Below, one piece after another: positions 1-6,432 of a stretch of DNA of 6,591 nt; position 1 is the stretch's first letter, and every line of letters begins with the position of its first letter. The stretch comes from Chloroflexota bacterium (lineage in GTDB: Bacteria; Chloroflexota; UBA6077; CF-72), in assembly GCA_019247135.1 (NCBI GenBank), contig JAFAPL010000423.1, forward strand, positions 1-6,591, written 5' to 3'. Both the position numbers and the translations under genes were made by a program. The notes beneath the pieces were generated by a model that did no database searches, had not been told where the DNA came from, and saw only the letters and a list, made by a program, of their open reading frames with translations.

Positions 1-53
1 GCAGTGGTTCGAGTGGAGGACCGCGCGCGTTTTTATGCAGATGCAGGCTCCGG

Positions 54-2573
54 CTATACATGCGCTATCTCCGGTTTGTGGGCCTTTTTGGGCCGATGCT
101 GGTTACGGGATCGCGGTGGTGCCGGCGGGGGCTCCACTGCGGGCGGCATGCGACGCGCTGACACGAGATTGATAGGCCGGCCGTAACGCTCGGCTGAAGT
201 GGCCACCAGTCGGTCCCGCAGCTCGGGGTCGCACTGGAGCGGCGGGTCCAGTTTCACCGAAAAGGTGGGTAATCGCTGACCGCGCGACGTCAAACGCACG
301 TAGCACTCGTGCTCACCGAGCTCGACAAGATCCTGTTCGTCCAGGCTGCCACCGAGTTCGGGCACGAGGTACGCGGCGTCTTCGGCACTGCAGTTGAAGG
401 CAAACAATCCGTCCAGATTGGCGAAGACTGTTGCACGCAGCCCGCGGCCCGCGCCATCGGAAGCGCCGCTTGCGGCCAGTCGCTCCAGGCTCTGAGTCGC
501 CAGCACGAGGTTGGCGCCGAATTTATTGAGCTCCGCCAGAATGGCCTCGTAGTCTGCGCCGGGGATCGTGTGGAACTCGTCCACGAACAGTGCAACCGAC
601 TTGCGATACGCGGGCTCGAGTCGCGCCTGGTCCGCGATGGCCAGGCTTACCAGATTGAGCAAGGTGCTGCCAATCAGAGCCGCCGCGTTTTCTCCAATGA
701 TGCCGCGTCCAGTGTGCACGATCGCGATCGCACCCTGCCGTATCCAGTCCGATGGATCGATGGTGGACTCCGATTGCCCGACGATCCGGCGAGCGGCGTC
801 GGTTCCGGCAAATCGATTGATCTTGCTAAGGACAGGGTTGATGACCTCATCACGAAAACGTGGCTCCAGGCGTTCAAAGTAGCCATTCCACCATGCAAGC
901 ACGCGTTCGTCCTCGACTCGCTCCAGTACTTCCTTGCGGAAGCGGTAGTGTCCGAGCAGGTCGGGCACCTGGAGGAGCGTGTACTGGTTGGCGCGGCCAG
1001 ACTCCGCGTCCGCTCGGCAGATGGCCGTATTGGCCTCGACCAGTGTCAGGAGCGCGAAGCGGAAGACGTCCTCCATGCGCGGACCCCAGAACTGGTCGCC
1101 CCATTCACGCTGAAAGATGGTGAGCGCATTTGCAACCGCTCGGTCACGCGGCCAACCCAGGCCGGTGTCGAGAAGATTCAATCCGACTGGCCGATCGGCA
1201 GCCGCCGCGTCGACAAATACCACGTCCGCGTGTCTGTCACTGGGCACGCTCCCGAGCGAAGCTTGAGCGAGATCCCCGTGCGGATCGACCAGCACGGTTC
1301 CACGTCGAGGTGTTGCCTCCATCGCATAGCGTGCCAGGCGCAACATCAACGTCGACTTGCCGCGGCGCGTCTTGGCGACGAGCAACAGGTGGCGTCGTAG
1401 TACGTCGTCGGGCATAGATACCGGAACCTCGCGCCCGAGGTGGACAGAAACTCCGATGCGACAACCGGAGGCGACTGTTTCGGGCAGCGGGAGCCAGTGA
1501 CGCGCGGTGGTGCGCTCGACGAGTGGAATGTCATCGACCGCGTGCGGCAGGTGCCACAGGCCGGCCAGCTCGCGAGTCGTGAGGATCGCCAGACCAGTTC
1601 CGCGGCCAACCGGAGCCAGTTCCGCGAGACTTGCCCGCGGGCGCCCGAGATTGGCTATCCGAAAGCCGTTCGCAGCAGCGAGGTTGAAGTGACGATACGC
1701 GGCCGCGCAGCGCTGCAGCCGCGCCTCGAGTGCGCCGTCAGAGGCGTCTGGCGGACCGAAAATGGCGAGTCGCAGCTCGACACGATACGCGATGCGCGTG
1801 ACCTTCTCGCGCACCAGGTCCATGTCGTACACGGTGGGACTCAGTTTTTGGCGAACCTTCCAAATAGCGAAACCAATCAGCGGAGCGCCGCAGGCCAAGG
1901 TGATCAACTGCAACCACGTGCCAGCGCGATACCAGGCGTAGGCCTGGAGTGCCAGGAAGATCATCGCCAGTGCAACACCGAGAAAACCTATGCCGAGCGC
2001 AGGCGTCTCGGTTGGTCTGGGCAAGCGTTCGTGCTCCAACGGGTGCTGCACCGCGTACCGCTGAAAGTCACGGCACCAATCCTCGGGTGCTGGCTGCAGG
2101 AGTGCCTGGCTGATGCCGCGCCAGCCCGGCGGCAGATCGCCGAGCGCTCCGAGAATTCCCAGCAATGGATCCGCCTGAGCGCTGCGCTGCGCGTCAAGTT
2201 CGGTGTCATTGAAGGTACGGATGGGCAGGTACGCGGAGGCTCGCAACTGGAGAACGCAACCCATTGCCCGTTCGCCTGAGCGTGCCCTGGCCGGGTCGAG
2301 ATCCGGACCGACCGACCGTAGCTCGGCTTGCGGGTAGGCAGCGGCCAACTGGCTCGCCAGGTGGTGGCGCATCCGTTCGCCGCTTGCGCGCACGACGAAG
2401 CGACGTTTTGTAGTGTCCGCGGCGAGCTCGACTGAGAATGGCTCTGCCAGAGCGAGGCCCGCAAACAGGTTCTCGGCTGACGTCAACGCGGCGACATTGG
2501 TGCGTGGAGTCACGACTTCCAGCACGTACGTCGGCTTAGAAGCGGGAGTGCGCCGTCTAATGGCCAGGCGCAC
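54..2573 (-). CDS. VirD4/TraG/HerA-like T4SS ATPase (coupling-protein candidate)
   Basis: This 839-residue membrane ATPase likely recruits and pumps the substrate into the channel. A soluble N-terminal domain (about 14-180) comes first, beginning with YVLEVVTPR. Two membrane helices follow (about 192-214 and 219-237). A linker domain comes next (250-380), including LTTRELAGLWHLP (331-343), then the motor: Walker A AKTRRGKST (400-408), VLVDPHGDLA (427-436), RPVGLNLL (461-468), Walker B ALFVDEFH (661-668, Asp665 and Glu666), and LATQS (691-695). DPHGDL, GLNLL and VDEF are typical of a TraG/HerA-like family common in Patescibacteria, Chloroflexota and Gram-positive elements. Classical VirD4 instead has its helices at the N-terminus. 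The P-loop is unusual, with Arg403-Arg404 where Gly-Thr/Ser is normal. The C-terminus (811-839) is Pro-rich, then basic. The GTG start has GGAG at 6 nt and overlaps VirB4 by 17 bp. DNA-coupling versus protein-secretion use is undecided. Confidence 0.9.
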   Translation of the reverse strand: MRLAIRRRTPASKPTYVLEVVTPRTNVAALTSAENLFAGLALAEPFSVELAADTTKRRFVVRASGERMRHHLASQLAAAYPQAELRSVGPDLDPARARSGERAMGCVLQLRASAYLPIRTFNDTELDAQRSAQADPLLGILGALGDLPPGWRGISQALLQPAPEDWCRDFQRYAVQHPLEHERLPRPTETPALGIGFLGVALAMIFLALQAYAWYRAGTWLQLITLACGAPLIGFAIWKVRQKLSPTVYDMDLVREKVTRIAYRVELRLAIFGPPDASDGALEARLQRCAAAYRHFNLAAANGFRIANLGRPRASLAELAPVGRGTGLAILTTRELAGLWHLPHAVDDIPLVERTTARHWLPLPETVASGCRIGVSVHLGREVPVSMPDDVLRRHLLLVAKTRRGKSTLMLRLARYAMEATPRRGTVLVDPHGDLAQASLGSVPSDRHADVVFVDAAAADRPVGLNLLDTGLGWPRDRAVANALTIFQREWGDQFWGPRMEDVFRFALLTLVEANTAICRADAESGRANQYTLLQVPDLLGHYRFRKEVLERVEDERVLAWWNGYFERLEPRFRDEVINPVLSKINRFAGTDAARRIVGQSESTIDPSDWIRQGAIAIVHTGRGIIGENAAALIGSTLLNLVSLAIADQARLEPAYRKSVALFVDEFHTIPGADYEAILAELNKFGANLVLATQSLERLAASGASDGAGRGLRATVFANLDGLFAFNCSAEDAAYLVPELGGSLDEQDLVELGEHECYVRLTSRGQRLPTFSVKLDPPLQCDPELRDRLVATSAERYGRPINLVSARRMPPAVEPPPAPPRSRNQHRPKKAHKPEIAHV

Positions 2574-4410
2574 GGATCACTCCATTTGTTCCGGGTGGGT
2601 CGCCGACGTCGAATAGCTCGCGCGGCGCGGTCGTCACGAGGCGGTGCTCGGCGGGACTGGACTCCACAACGAGCGGTAGACGCGCACCCCGAGCAAACAG
2701 CAGCCCCTCGCCTTTCTGCGCTCCGAGCAGGTACTGCCGCTCTTCTGCGGCGAGCTGAAATGCGTCCGCGACGACATCGACCGTTGTTGCGTCCTGTTTG
2801 AGCAGGAGTTTCATCGCGGCATTGACGAGCACGGCGCGTCCATGCTCCGAGCGGAGGAAGTCGGCCACGTCTTGCGTGATCGTCACGAGGCCGAGGTAGT
2901 ACTTGCGCGCCCTGCGCGCCATGCCAGAGACGAACGCGCCGCCCTCCGGGTAGCGCAGCAATGACCAGGCTTCGTCGATGACCAGCAGACGCGCGCGCCG
3001 TTCGCGCCGGACTTGCTTCCACACGAAATTCGCGATCAGGTGGATCGCAAGCGGTCGCAGTTCCTCCTCCAGCATCTGGATGTTGAAGACCACCAGCCGC
3101 CGATTGAGCTCCACATCGGTCGGAGCGGCGAACAGCCCGCCCGCCAGCGAGCCGCTGACGTAACGCGACAAGCGGATTGCGAGACTCATGGCGAGGTCGC
3201 CAGGTGTCTCCTGGAGCACGGCGTGCAGATCAACAAGCAGCGGCGCCGGTCGGCTGTGCGTGGAAATGTCCGAGGTGATGCCCGCCCTGGCGTAGGTCTG
3301 GTACAGGGCACGGTCGAGCAGGTTGCGTTCGTGCTGGCCCAGTGACGTACCCGGCTCCGCGAGCATCACCTCCAGCAAGCCGAGCATGGCCATTACCTGC
3401 TCGGCGAGAGGGTCCACGCCCTCGGCGACGTCTCGCGGCGGCGCGGGTGGCACGTCGAACGGATTCACATGCTGTCCGGAGCTGCCGGCGAGGCGGACGT
3501 ATTGACCACCGGCCGCCTGACACACGGCGCGGTACTCGTCCTCGGGATCAATGATGAGAAACTCAACTCCGGCCAGTAGATTGCGCAGCGCCATCAGCTT
3601 GACGAAGTAACTCTTGCCTGCTCCAGCCATCGCGAACACGGCCATGTTCGCGTTTTCCAGGCTCGCGTCGAATGGGTCGACGATGACGGGCGACTGGGAG
3701 CGTGCCGCCACGCCGTACAGAACGCCGCGTTCCATTGACAGTGAACTGGAGGCAAATGGAAAGGTGGTCGCAAGCGAGCTCGTGTCCAGGTTGCGGTAGA
3801 CCAGAAGGCTGTCGTTGGCGATCGGCAAGCAGGCCCGAAACCCGCGCTCCTGTTCCAGAATTGCCACCCGTGAATGCGCGAGCATGCCGTCCAGAGTCGT
3901 CTCCACCCGCCGGGTAAGGTCGTCCAGGATACGCGGCGAGGCGGCGCGGACCAGGATGTATAGGCTCACCGAGAAAACCCGCTCTTCGCCCCGCTGGAGC
4001 GCATCGCGCAGCCGCTCCGCATCCTCAAACGCGACTTCCCGCTCCGGGTCGGCCAGCCGTCCACCGCGCAAGTCCACCAACCGCGATGACTGGAGCTGGA
4101 CCATTTTGTGACCGAGCAGTTTGGCGATCACTGCCGTCTCGAGCGGGTGGATGTGCAGGCTGAGCTCGAGTGGATGCTCGAACTCCACCAGCGGCGCCAG
4201 CCAACCGGGGCTCACGCTGCGTGGGTACCCCGTGACCGCCAGGACACGCGCGAATTGGTACTCCAGTCGTAAATGATCACGGGTGACTTCCACTACCGCC
4301 GGTGCGACCAGGTCCGCGAGTGATCGCGTACCGAGTGCAAACCGCCTTTCTTCGGGTGTCAGCGGCTGTGCGGCGTTGCTGGAGGGCTGTCGACGTTTCA
4401 GGCGCAGCAC
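2557..4410 (-). CDS. VirB4-type T4SS ATPase
   Basis: This 617-residue hexameric-type ATPase should power pilus assembly and substrate transfer at the cytoplasmic face of the channel. The N-terminal half (about 25-220) is the VirB4/TraC domain, including GYPRSVSPGWLAPL (61-74) and the FPFASSSL segment before the motor. The ATPase domain follows: Walker A AMAGAGKSY (260-268), IIDPEDEY (286-293), Walker B LLVIDEAW (475-482, Asp479 and Glu480), and the ITQDV motif (511-515). It is shorter than classical VirB4 (about 800 residues) because the first part is supplied by the preceding TraC-like gene. The frame extends upstream to 4566, but only within that gene. The GTG at 4408-4410, 1 nt after its stop and with GGGGA 8 nt upstream, is the sensible start. 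No transmembrane helix is seen. The stop overlaps the next gene by 17 bp. Confidence 0.93.
   Translation of the reverse strand: MLRLKRRQPSSNAAQPLTPEERRFALGTRSLADLVAPAVVEVTRDHLRLEYQFARVLAVTGYPRSVSPGWLAPLVEFEHPLELSLHIHPLETAVIAKLLGHKMVQLQSSRLVDLRGGRLADPEREVAFEDAERLRDALQRGEERVFSVSLYILVRAASPRILDDLTRRVETTLDGMLAHSRVAILEQERGFRACLPIANDSLLVYRNLDTSSLATTFPFASSSLSMERGVLYGVAARSQSPVIVDPFDASLENANMAVFAMAGAGKSYFVKLMALRNLLAGVEFLIIDPEDEYRAVCQAAGGQYVRLAGSSGQHVNPFDVPPAPPRDVAEGVDPLAEQVMAMLGLLEVMLAEPGTSLGQHERNLLDRALYQTYARAGITSDISTHSRPAPLLVDLHAVLQETPGDLAMSLAIRLSRYVSGSLAGGLFAAPTDVELNRRLVVFNIQMLEEELRPLAIHLIANFVWKQVRRERRARLLVIDEAWSLLRYPEGGAFVSGMARRARKYYLGLVTITQDVADFLRSEHGRAVLVNAAMKLLLKQDATTVDVVADAFQLAAEERQYLLGAQKGEGLLFARGARLPLVVESSPAEHRLVTTAPRELFDVGDPPGTNGVIRAPGH
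2580..2583 (-). promoter_or_regulatory. Ribosome binding site deciding the start of the coupling ATPase
   Basis: GGAG lies 6 nt ahead of the GTG at 2571-2573, inside the last codons of the VirB4-like gene. The nearby ATG runs into TGA after two codons, so the GTG is the credible start. Confidence 0.6.
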
Positions 4411-4411
4411 G

Positions 4412-5083
4412 CTATTCGTCCCCGGGCGCCACCGAGGCGGCGCGCACCGCGAGCGTCGCATAGTCGTCCAGGCGGGGGCGAATACGCTGCGCGCGTGCTC
4501 GTTCGGGCGACCAGCACGCGAGGTACAGGTGCGCCAGCTCCAGGTCGGACAGCCGCCGCACGGCAAGGCCGCAGCGCGCCAGTTGACGTGCTACCTCTTC
4601 GCAGCGGAACGTGAGCTGCCGCCGAGCGGCGTCCATTTCCGCGTCGGCCGGCCCTGGTCGTCCACGCCTGTGCCACAGCCAGAGGCCAGCCGTCTGGCGC
4701 GACTCCGCTGGCACAACCACGTAAAAGCGTCGCTCCAGCAAAGTTCGCTGGCGCGCCAACCCCTGGACGAACAGCGCGTGATCGTGCGCGAGCTCGGCCA
4801 GCTCGGCGGATGGCGACAACCGTGCCCGCTCCTCCAGGCTGGCGACGTACCGCGTCAGATCGACCGGGCTGGATCGCACGAGGATCTGAATGGGGTACGC
4901 CAGCGCGTTGAGAAAGCCCGCGAAGCCCGCCATCACGGCTTCCTGCTGTGAATCGTCCTCCATACGACTGGCGCTACCACTCACCTCCAGCACAGCTCGA
5001 TACTCGCCATCCTGCAGCTGAACGACCGAATCCTGGATGCCTTCTACGTCGAGACGTGTTGCCTGGACGGATGCGTGCTTCAC
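4412..5083 (-). CDS. TraC-like protein, equivalent to the N-terminal part of VirB4
   Basis: This 223-residue soluble protein has no membrane segment and no nucleotide-binding motif. Residues 10-80 contain the recognisable part: LDVEGIQDSVVQLQDGEYRAVLEVSG-type strands, then GFAGFLNAL-PIQILVRS. This resembles the N-terminal region of VirB4/TraC-type proteins that contacts VirB3 and the membrane complex. Residues 85-120 are charged and helical, and a second alpha/beta part runs to a short acidic end. Small TraC-like genes next to PrgI and a shorter VirB4 ATPase are a known arrangement in Patescibacteria and related T4SS. The GTG start at 5081-5083 overlaps the PrgI stop. No good ribosome binding site precedes it, so re-initiation is likely. 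The TAG stop is 1 nt before the VirB4 start. Function is inferred from sequence pattern and position. Confidence 0.78.
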   Translation of the reverse strand: MKHASVQATRLDVEGIQDSVVQLQDGEYRAVLEVSGSASRMEDDSQQEAVMAGFAGFLNALAYPIQILVRSSPVDLTRYVASLEERARLSPSAELAELAHDHALFVQGLARQRTLLERRFYVVVPAESRQTAGLWLWHRRGRPGPADAEMDAARRQLTFRCEEVARQLARCGLAVRRLSDLELAHLYLACWSPERARAQRIRPRLDDYATLAVRAASVAPGDE

Positions 5084-5475
5084 GGCGCGTGGTCAAGCGG
5101 ATCGGCCATCTCGTCGGCCCAGGCGAGACTCGGCGACAGCTCCTGCCAGCGCGTGCCGACTGGTCGCCATTCGGCGTCGAGCGGCTCGCGCGGCTGCCAG
5201 GTGCTGGTCCGCGGCCGGGCCACGTAGACCAGACCGGCTGCGAGCCATTCTTCGAGCGGTCGGCCCCCCAATCGGAGCAATGCAAACGCGAGCGTCGTCA
5301 TCAGGATGACGCCCACGCACCCGACCCGGGCAAGCCACGGGGTGTCGCCGAGCTGATCCCACAGTCCGTAGCCGGCTGAGCTGCCAACCAGGAGATACAG
5401 GAACTGTCGCACCGTCAGGCCAAACAGCACCCGATCTTCCACGTCCAGATGAGTTGGAACTTCATGATGTGGCAT
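5080..5475 (-). CDS. PrgI-family (VirB3-like) inner-membrane T4SS protein
   Basis: This 131-residue protein carries the PrgI pattern. A short N-terminal lead (EVPTHLDVEDR, 5-15) is followed by two membrane helices (about 22-40 and 50-68). Then comes the conserved stretch GRPLEEW...YVARPR (71-89), which lies on the cytoplasmic side in this family. Residues 90-131 form a polar tail. PrgI proteins are the Gram-positive counterpart of VirB3 and are thought to dock the VirB4 ATPase on the membrane. Consistent with this, the gene directly precedes the TraC-like and VirB4 genes. The ATG is the first possible start in this frame after the pilin stop and places the N-terminal motif correctly. The TGA stop overlaps the next GTG start (GTGA, 4 bp), indicating translational coupling. 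Confidence 0.9.
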   Translation of the reverse strand: MPHHEVPTHLDVEDRVLFGLTVRQFLYLLVGSSAGYGLWDQLGDTPWLARVGCVGVILMTTLAFALLRLGGRPLEEWLAAGLVYVARPRTSTWQPREPLDAEWRPVGTRWQELSPSLAWADEMADPLDHAP

Positions 5476-5489
5476 AGCGGTATGGGAAA

Positions 5490-5494
5490 CCTCC
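5490..5494 (-). promoter_or_regulatory. Distant ribosome binding site of the PrgI-like gene
   Basis: GGAGG sits 14 nt ahead of the ATG at 5473-5475, longer than the usual 5-10 nt. No start codon closer to it exists in this frame. It directly follows the pilin stop (5497-5499), so ribosomes ending the pilin gene could re-start here. The wide spacing may keep PrgI output below that of the pilin. Confidence 0.5.
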
Positions 5495-5496
5495 GA

Positions 5497-5751
5497 TCAC
5501 GGTGGGGCTGCAGCGCCGGGGATCGCAGTTTGAATCAGTTGTGCGATCGTGTGTGCGAGCAACACCACCGCCAGACCGCCAACCGCCGCGAACGCTGCGT
5601 CCTTCGCTGTCTCCATACGACGAGGACTGCCGCCCGCCGTCATGTACAGAAACCCGGCCCATGCGAGGAACAGCGCCGAGACAGCTAGCGCGAGCTTCGT
5701 GGCCACTTCCAATAGCGAGTTGAATAGCGCGATGAGTGCGTCGGCTCCCAT
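5497..5751 (-). CDS. VirB2/TrbC-like small membrane protein, candidate T4SS pilin
   Basis: This 84-residue protein has two hydrophobic helices, about residues 15-38 and 51-75. They are joined by a short polar loop (TAGGSPRRMETAK, 38-50) with the Gly-Gly and basic residues typical of VirB2/TrbC-type pilins. The tail is short and Ala/Pro-rich. VirB2-family proteins assemble into the T4SS pilus or form a membrane-embedded channel element. Unlike classical VirB2 or TrbC (about 120-145 residues) it lacks a long N-terminal signal peptide; the protein begins almost directly at the first helix, as in many minimal systems of monoderm bacteria. The start is set by GGGAGG at 6 nt. The stop lies 21 nt before the PrgI-like gene. 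A long overlapping frame (5462-5815) was judged a shadow. The family call rests on topology, loop and context; a generic small T4SS membrane protein is the alternative. Confidence 0.8.
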   Translation of the reverse strand: MGADALIALFNSLLEVATKLALAVSALFLAWAGFLYMTAGGSPRRMETAKDAAFAAVGGLAVVLLAHTIAQLIQTAIPGAAAPP

Positions 5752-5757
5752 TCAGGA

Positions 5758-5763
5758 CCTCCC
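5758..5763 (-). promoter_or_regulatory. Strong ribosome binding site of the VirB2-like gene
   Basis: GGGAGG lies 6 nt ahead of the ATG at 5749-5751, the best-placed ribosome binding site in the window. It fits a pilin made in larger amounts than the ATPases, and it fixes the start. Confidence 0.75.
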
Positions 5764-5768
5764 GGATT

Positions 5769-5809
5769 GGTGATCTGGCGATGTGCGTAATCTGCTGATG
5801 TGGCGACTC
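5769..5809. repeat. Degenerate 8-nt tandem repeat between hydrolase and pilin genes
   Basis: On the plus strand this short gap reads as five successive units: GGTGATCT, GGCGATGT, GCGTAATCT, GCTGATGT and GGCGACTC (one unit is 9 nt). The rough consensus is GGYGATST. On the coding strand it also appears as a 13-nt direct repeat (CACATCAGCAGAT, CACATCGCCAGAT) with two mismatches at 17-nt spacing. It fills most of the largest non-coding gap in the operon. No inverted symmetry or terminator hairpin is evident. Function is unknown. Confidence 0.5.
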
Positions 5810-5811
5810 AT

Positions 5812-6429
5812 TCATGGGCGGCCTCCGCCAGCGAAGTGGCTGCCCCAGAAGCCCGTGAATACCGGCTGGATCGAAACGGACTGCCCCTCCGTGGGTGCGT
5901 TGATCTGCTGGCCGTTTCCGATATAGATCCCGACATGCGTAATCCAGTCGTTGGTGTTGGCGTACGTGCGAGCAAAAAACACGAGGTCGCCAGGCTGCAA
6001 CTGGTCGCGCGGTATGCGTGGTGTGGCATCGAACTGCTGTTGCGCCGTTCGGGGCAGGTTGATACCCACCTGATGAAAGACGAGTTGGACCAGCCCTGAG
6101 CAGTCGAGTCCGCGGCGCGGGTCCGTGCCGCCGAAGACGTACGGAATACCAAGATATCGATGCGCGATGTCGACAATGAGGGCCTCTCCGCCGTCTGGCG
6201 AGCGCGGAGCTACGGGCACCGGTTTCGACGGCTGCGCCGATTGTTCCGCGGGTGTACTGGTCGTTGGCGGAGGCGCGGTGGGTACGCCCAAGAGGTTTGC
6301 CAGCAGAACGAGCGGCAGAAACAGCACCACCAGTAGCACCACCAGCGCGGCACCGATCAGGCTTGTAAGCGTGCTCCAGATCTCCTGCGCACCCGCGTCG
6401 AGCACGATTCGCAGAATCACCTGCTGCAT
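5812..6429 (-). CDS. Membrane-anchored NlpC/P60 peptidoglycan hydrolase of a T4SS
   Basis: This 205-residue protein probably cuts peptide stems of peptidoglycan so the secretion channel can cross the wall, the task VirB1-type enzymes perform elsewhere. One hydrophobic segment spans about residues 23-48. It is followed by a Pro/Thr/Ser-rich linker (about 50-78) and an NlpC/P60 domain (about 82-200). Family marks are DCSGL with catalytic Cys110, THVGIY with His165, and the Y-x-F-GG-x-DP approach to the cysteine. The third catalytic position falls at Asn177 (QINAP), where many members have His. There is no cleavable signal peptide; the segment looks like an anchor with the enzyme outside. The ATG is supported by GGGAGG 10 nt upstream. 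The stop is 60 bp before the pilin gene. The domain call is firm; the T4SS role follows from context. Confidence 0.92.
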   Translation of the reverse strand: MQQVILRIVLDAGAQEIWSTLTSLIGAALVVLLVVLFLPLVLLANLLGVPTAPPPTTSTPAEQSAQPSKPVPVAPRSPDGGEALIVDIAHRYLGIPYVFGGTDPRRGLDCSGLVQLVFHQVGINLPRTAQQQFDATPRIPRDQLQPGDLVFFARTYANTNDWITHVGIYIGNGQQINAPTEGQSVSIQPVFTGFWGSHFAGGGRP

Positions 6430-6432
6430 CGA

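Noticed and set aside
1..53. Possible tRNA 3' end (GGTTCGAGT) or terminator (GC run followed by T residues at 21-35)
   Set aside because: The bases flanking TTCGAGT do not pair as a T stem, and the GC run has no hairpin with a loop, so neither call can be supported. No start codon for a further minus-strand gene is visible here either.
309..1400. 363-codon open frame on the plus strand, opposite the coupling ATPase gene
   Set aside because: The opposite strand carries an unmistakable ATPase with Walker motifs over the same bases. The plus-strand product has no recognisable domain, and long antisense frames are expected in GC-rich genes.
1440..2279. 279-codon open frame on the plus strand, opposite the N-terminal half of the coupling ATPase gene
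   Set aside because: Same reason: a shadow of the minus-strand gene, with a low-complexity hydrophilic product and no domain.
4411..4566. Upstream extension of the VirB4 frame to 4566
   Set aside because: The extra 52 residues are Cys/Arg/Pro-rich shadow sequence inside the TraC-like gene. The GTG at 4410 directly after that gene's stop fits better.
4283..4951. 222-codon open frame on the plus strand across the TraC-like/VirB4 junction
   Set aside because: It spans two well-supported minus-strand genes and encodes an Arg/Gln-rich product with no recognisable domain.
5462..5815. 117-codon minus-strand frame whose ATG overlaps the hydrolase stop (ATGA)
   Set aside because: The coupling-style overlap is tempting, but most of it lies out of frame over the VirB2-like gene, which has a strong ribosome site and a clear two-helix product. 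The 117-residue product is polar and shows no family pattern.
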